Assembly: GCA_028284605.1 (NCBI GenBank)
Contig: JANQRL010000009.1
Location: 1-64,000, forward strand
Length of the DNA stretch: 64,000 nucleotides
Direction of reading: 5' to 3'
Origin: Paracoccaceae bacterium
GTDB lineage: Bacteria; Pseudomonadota; Alphaproteobacteria; Rhodobacterales; Rhodobacteraceae
Shown: positions 62,357-64,000 of the stretch, piece by piece
How the letters are laid out: every line of letters starts with the position of its first letter
Numbering within the stretch: the first letter of the stretch is position 1
Program-made: the position numbers and the translations under genes
The notes under the pieces: model-generated
The model's database searches: none
What the model was told of the DNA's origin: nothing
Seen by the model: only the letters and a program-made list of their open reading frames with translations

Positions 62357-63712
62357 ATGGCAACCTCTGATAGATTACGGGACTTGGGACTATTTGACGC
62401 TCGTGTGCCCCGGTATACAAGCTATCCCCCCGCCAACCACTTCGCTGGCGGCGTCGACGCGGACGTCACGGCGGGCTGGCTCAGGGCCGTCGAGCCCGGC
62501 ACGCGGGTCTCGCTCTATCTGCACATCCCCTATTGCCGGCGGCTGTGCTGGTTCTGCGCCTGTCGGACGCAAGGGACCACCACAGACCGGCCCCTCGCCC
62601 CTTATCTTGCGCAACTCAAGGCCGAGCTAGGTCTCGTGGGGCGGCACCTGCCGCAGGACGTGGTGCTGAGCCAGATCCATCTCGGCGGCGGCACGCCGAC
62701 CCTGCTGCCGCCGGAGATGCTCGCAGATCTCGGCCGGCAGCTTGCGATGTTCCGGCCCTGGGCGCGGGACCTCGAGTTTTCCGTCGAGATCGACCCCACT
62801 GAGGTCAATCAGGAGCGGATCGACACGCTCAGGATCGCCGGGATGACCCGGGCCAGCATCGGCGTGCAGGATTTCGACCCCAAGGTGCAGGAGGCGATCG
62901 GTCGGATCCAGAGCTTCGACCGCACCCGGGAGGTGGTGGACATGATCCGCGCCGCCGGGATCGAGTCGCTCAACATGGATGTGCTCTTCGGCCTGCCCTA
63001 CCAGACCCGGGCGCGGATGACCGAGAGCGTGCAGCGGGTCTTGTCGCTGACCCCGGACCGGGTGGCGCTCTACGGCTATGCCCATGTGCCCTGGATGGCC
63101 AAGCGCCAGGTGATGATCCCGACCGACGAACTGCCCGATGCCGAGGAACGGCTGAACCTCTTCGAGACGGCGCGGCGCCTCTTCCTCTGGGACGGCTACC
63201 GGGAGATCGGGATCGACCATTATGCCCGGCCCACCGACAGCATGGCGAAGGCCGATGAACAGGGCACGCTGCGGCGCAACTTCCAGGGCTATACGGCGGA
63301 CACGGCGGATGTGCTGATCGGCGTCGGTGCCTCGGCGATTTCGCGCTATCCGCAGGGCTTTGCACAGAACCAGTCGACCTCCTCAAAATACGCGGGTGAG
63401 ATCGAGGCCGGCCGACTCGCCACCCATCGCGGCCATATCCTGACTGAGGACGACCGGCTGCGCTCGGCGATGATCGAGGACATGATGTGCCGGTTCGAGA
63501 TCGATCTCGACGCGATTGCGGAGCGGTTCGGGGTGAAGGTGGCACGGCTGCGGCGGATGTGTGCGGCGCTGACGGTGAAGTTCGCCGATCAGATCGAGGT
63601 CGAGGGCAACCGCATCCGCCTGACCGAGAGCGCCCGCCTGCTCGCCCGCCTCGTGGCCCATGAAATCGACGCCTATGCGATGCCCGAGGGGCGGCACAGC
63701 CGGGCGCTCTGA
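62357..63712 (+). CDS. hemN: Oxygen-independent coproporphyrinogen III oxidase
   Basis: A 451-residue radical SAM enzyme. The cluster motif is Cys60, Cys64, Cys67 in HIPYCRRLCWFCACR (CX3CX2C), followed by QIHLGGGTPTLLPPEM and the HemN-specific DVLFGLPYQTRARMTESVQR and GIDHYARPTDSM. It decarboxylates coproporphyrinogen III without oxygen, feeding haem (and perhaps bacteriochlorophyll) synthesis in low oxygen. GGAG is 9 bases before the ATG at 62357. No convincing FNR box was seen in the short divergent region with fnrL. Confidence 0.97.
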   Translation: MATSDRLRDLGLFDARVPRYTSYPPANHFAGGVDADVTAGWLRAVEPGTRVSLYLHIPYCRRLCWFCACRTQGTTTDRPLAPYLAQLKAELGLVGRHLPQDVVLSQIHLGGGTPTLLPPEMLADLGRQLAMFRPWARDLEFSVEIDPTEVNQERIDTLRIAGMTRASIGVQDFDPKVQEAIGRIQSFDRTREVVDMIRAAGIESLNMDVLFGLPYQTRARMTESVQRVLSLTPDRVALYGYAHVPWMAKRQVMIPTDELPDAEERLNLFETARRLFLWDGYREIGIDHYARPTDSMAKADEQGTLRRNFQGYTADTADVLIGVGASAISRYPQGFAQNQSTSSKYAGEIEAGRLATHRGHILTEDDRLRSAMIEDMMCRFEIDLDAIAERFGVKVARLRRMCAALTVKFADQIEVEGNRIRLTESARLLARLVAHEIDAYAMPEGRHSRAL

Positions 63713-63795
63713 CCGATCCTGGGCTTCCGTTCGGTGGTCTTGGAGGTCATCGAGTTCCCCATGCGCCTATCATAGAGAACGCGGAAGCGGTGCAA

Positions 63796-63972
63796 CGTAA
63801 GCCGGGCAGCGACAGACCGGGGGATGGCGATCCTAGGACTGAGCTAACGCGCTTTATGACAGCCAAACACATCCCCTGCTCCGAGCTCCGCGCCAACGAC
63901 AACCCAATCGCCAGCCCGCCGGACGGTCTGTCGATGCCCGGCGCCTTCGGCTCGATTCCGGGCGGGAAGTAG
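63796..63972 (-). repeat. Dispersed ~180-bp element, copy E4 (subtype 2)
   Basis: Reverse-oriented copy of E3 (29841-30018), close to 85-88% identical by eye. Its right end (63958-63972) keeps the GGAATCGAGCCGAAGG type border on the minus strand. The interior retains ATAAAGCGCG and GGATCGCCATCCCC. It lies past hemN; no gene follows it in the window. Confidence 0.85.
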
Positions 63973-64000
63973 AGCAGTGGAAGGTCAGACCGACAGGCGC

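Overview
The window is about 68% GC and looks like a chromosomal segment of a Rhodobacterales alphaproteobacterium (Rhodobacter/Paracoccus/Roseobacter type). The best evidence is the block hemN - fnrL - usp - ccoNOQP ... ccoGHIS at 50.7-63.7 kb, an arrangement typical of that order, with FNR-type TTGAY-N4-RTCAA boxes. Paired dimethylglycine-dehydrogenase-like proteins, a DinB with an N-terminal zinc-ribbon motif, and GTGA/ATGA gene overlaps throughout agree with this. No rRNA, CRISPR array, transposase, integrase or phage gene was seen.

Layout. 0-16.5 kb is mixed housekeeping: the end of a peptidoglycan-binding protein, a secreted repeat protein, rpmJ, tRNA-Val(GAC), an N-formylglutamate amidohydrolase-like protein, dinB, a histidine-motif membrane hydroxylase, a convergent SbtB-like/SbtA pair (bicarbonate transport), pnp, an L,D-transpeptidase, a 1-Cys peroxiredoxin coupled to a glycosyltransferase, an aldehyde dehydrogenase, and an MhqO/MhqD-like pair. 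16.5-25.7 kb is almost all minus strand: rluA-like and rarD, then a compact methylated-amine operon with two DMGDH-like enzymes, a homocysteine methyltransferase, a PNPOx-fold protein, an XRE-cupin regulator and fRMsr. 25.9-29.8 kb holds a lower-GC DUF1963 gene, a thiolase and a gamma-glutamyltransferase-like enzyme. 30-33.4 kb is thiBPQ with a TPP riboswitch leader.

33.4-39.4 kb is the most unusual part. About 1.4 kb of poorly coding DNA precedes four translationally coupled genes: an aspartyl/asparaginyl beta-hydroxylase, an alpha/beta hydrolase, a two-domain P-loop NTPase, and an ABC exporter half with a degenerate nucleotide-binding domain. I do not recognise this combination as a described system. 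It could make or export a hydroxylated small molecule or peptide, but that is inference.

39.4-43.6 kb is a ynjF-ynjBCD-like operon. 43.7-50.7 kb is an oligopeptide ABC operon with a fused permease-ATPase, next to a DUF1028 protein and a GntR/FadR regulator; one 16-bp palindromic operator motif occurs three times at the two promoter regions. 50.8-63.7 kb is microaerobic respiration: cbb3 oxidase structural and assembly genes, a universal stress protein, FnrL and anaerobic coproporphyrinogen oxidase.

Intergenic DNA is rich in short structured repeats: a dispersed ~180-bp element in four copies (two subtypes, both orientations); two arrays of four perfect 20-bp palindromes at an exact 24-bp period with symmetrical covariation between arrays; and AT-rich palindrome pairs sitting 6 bp past minus-strand stop codons.
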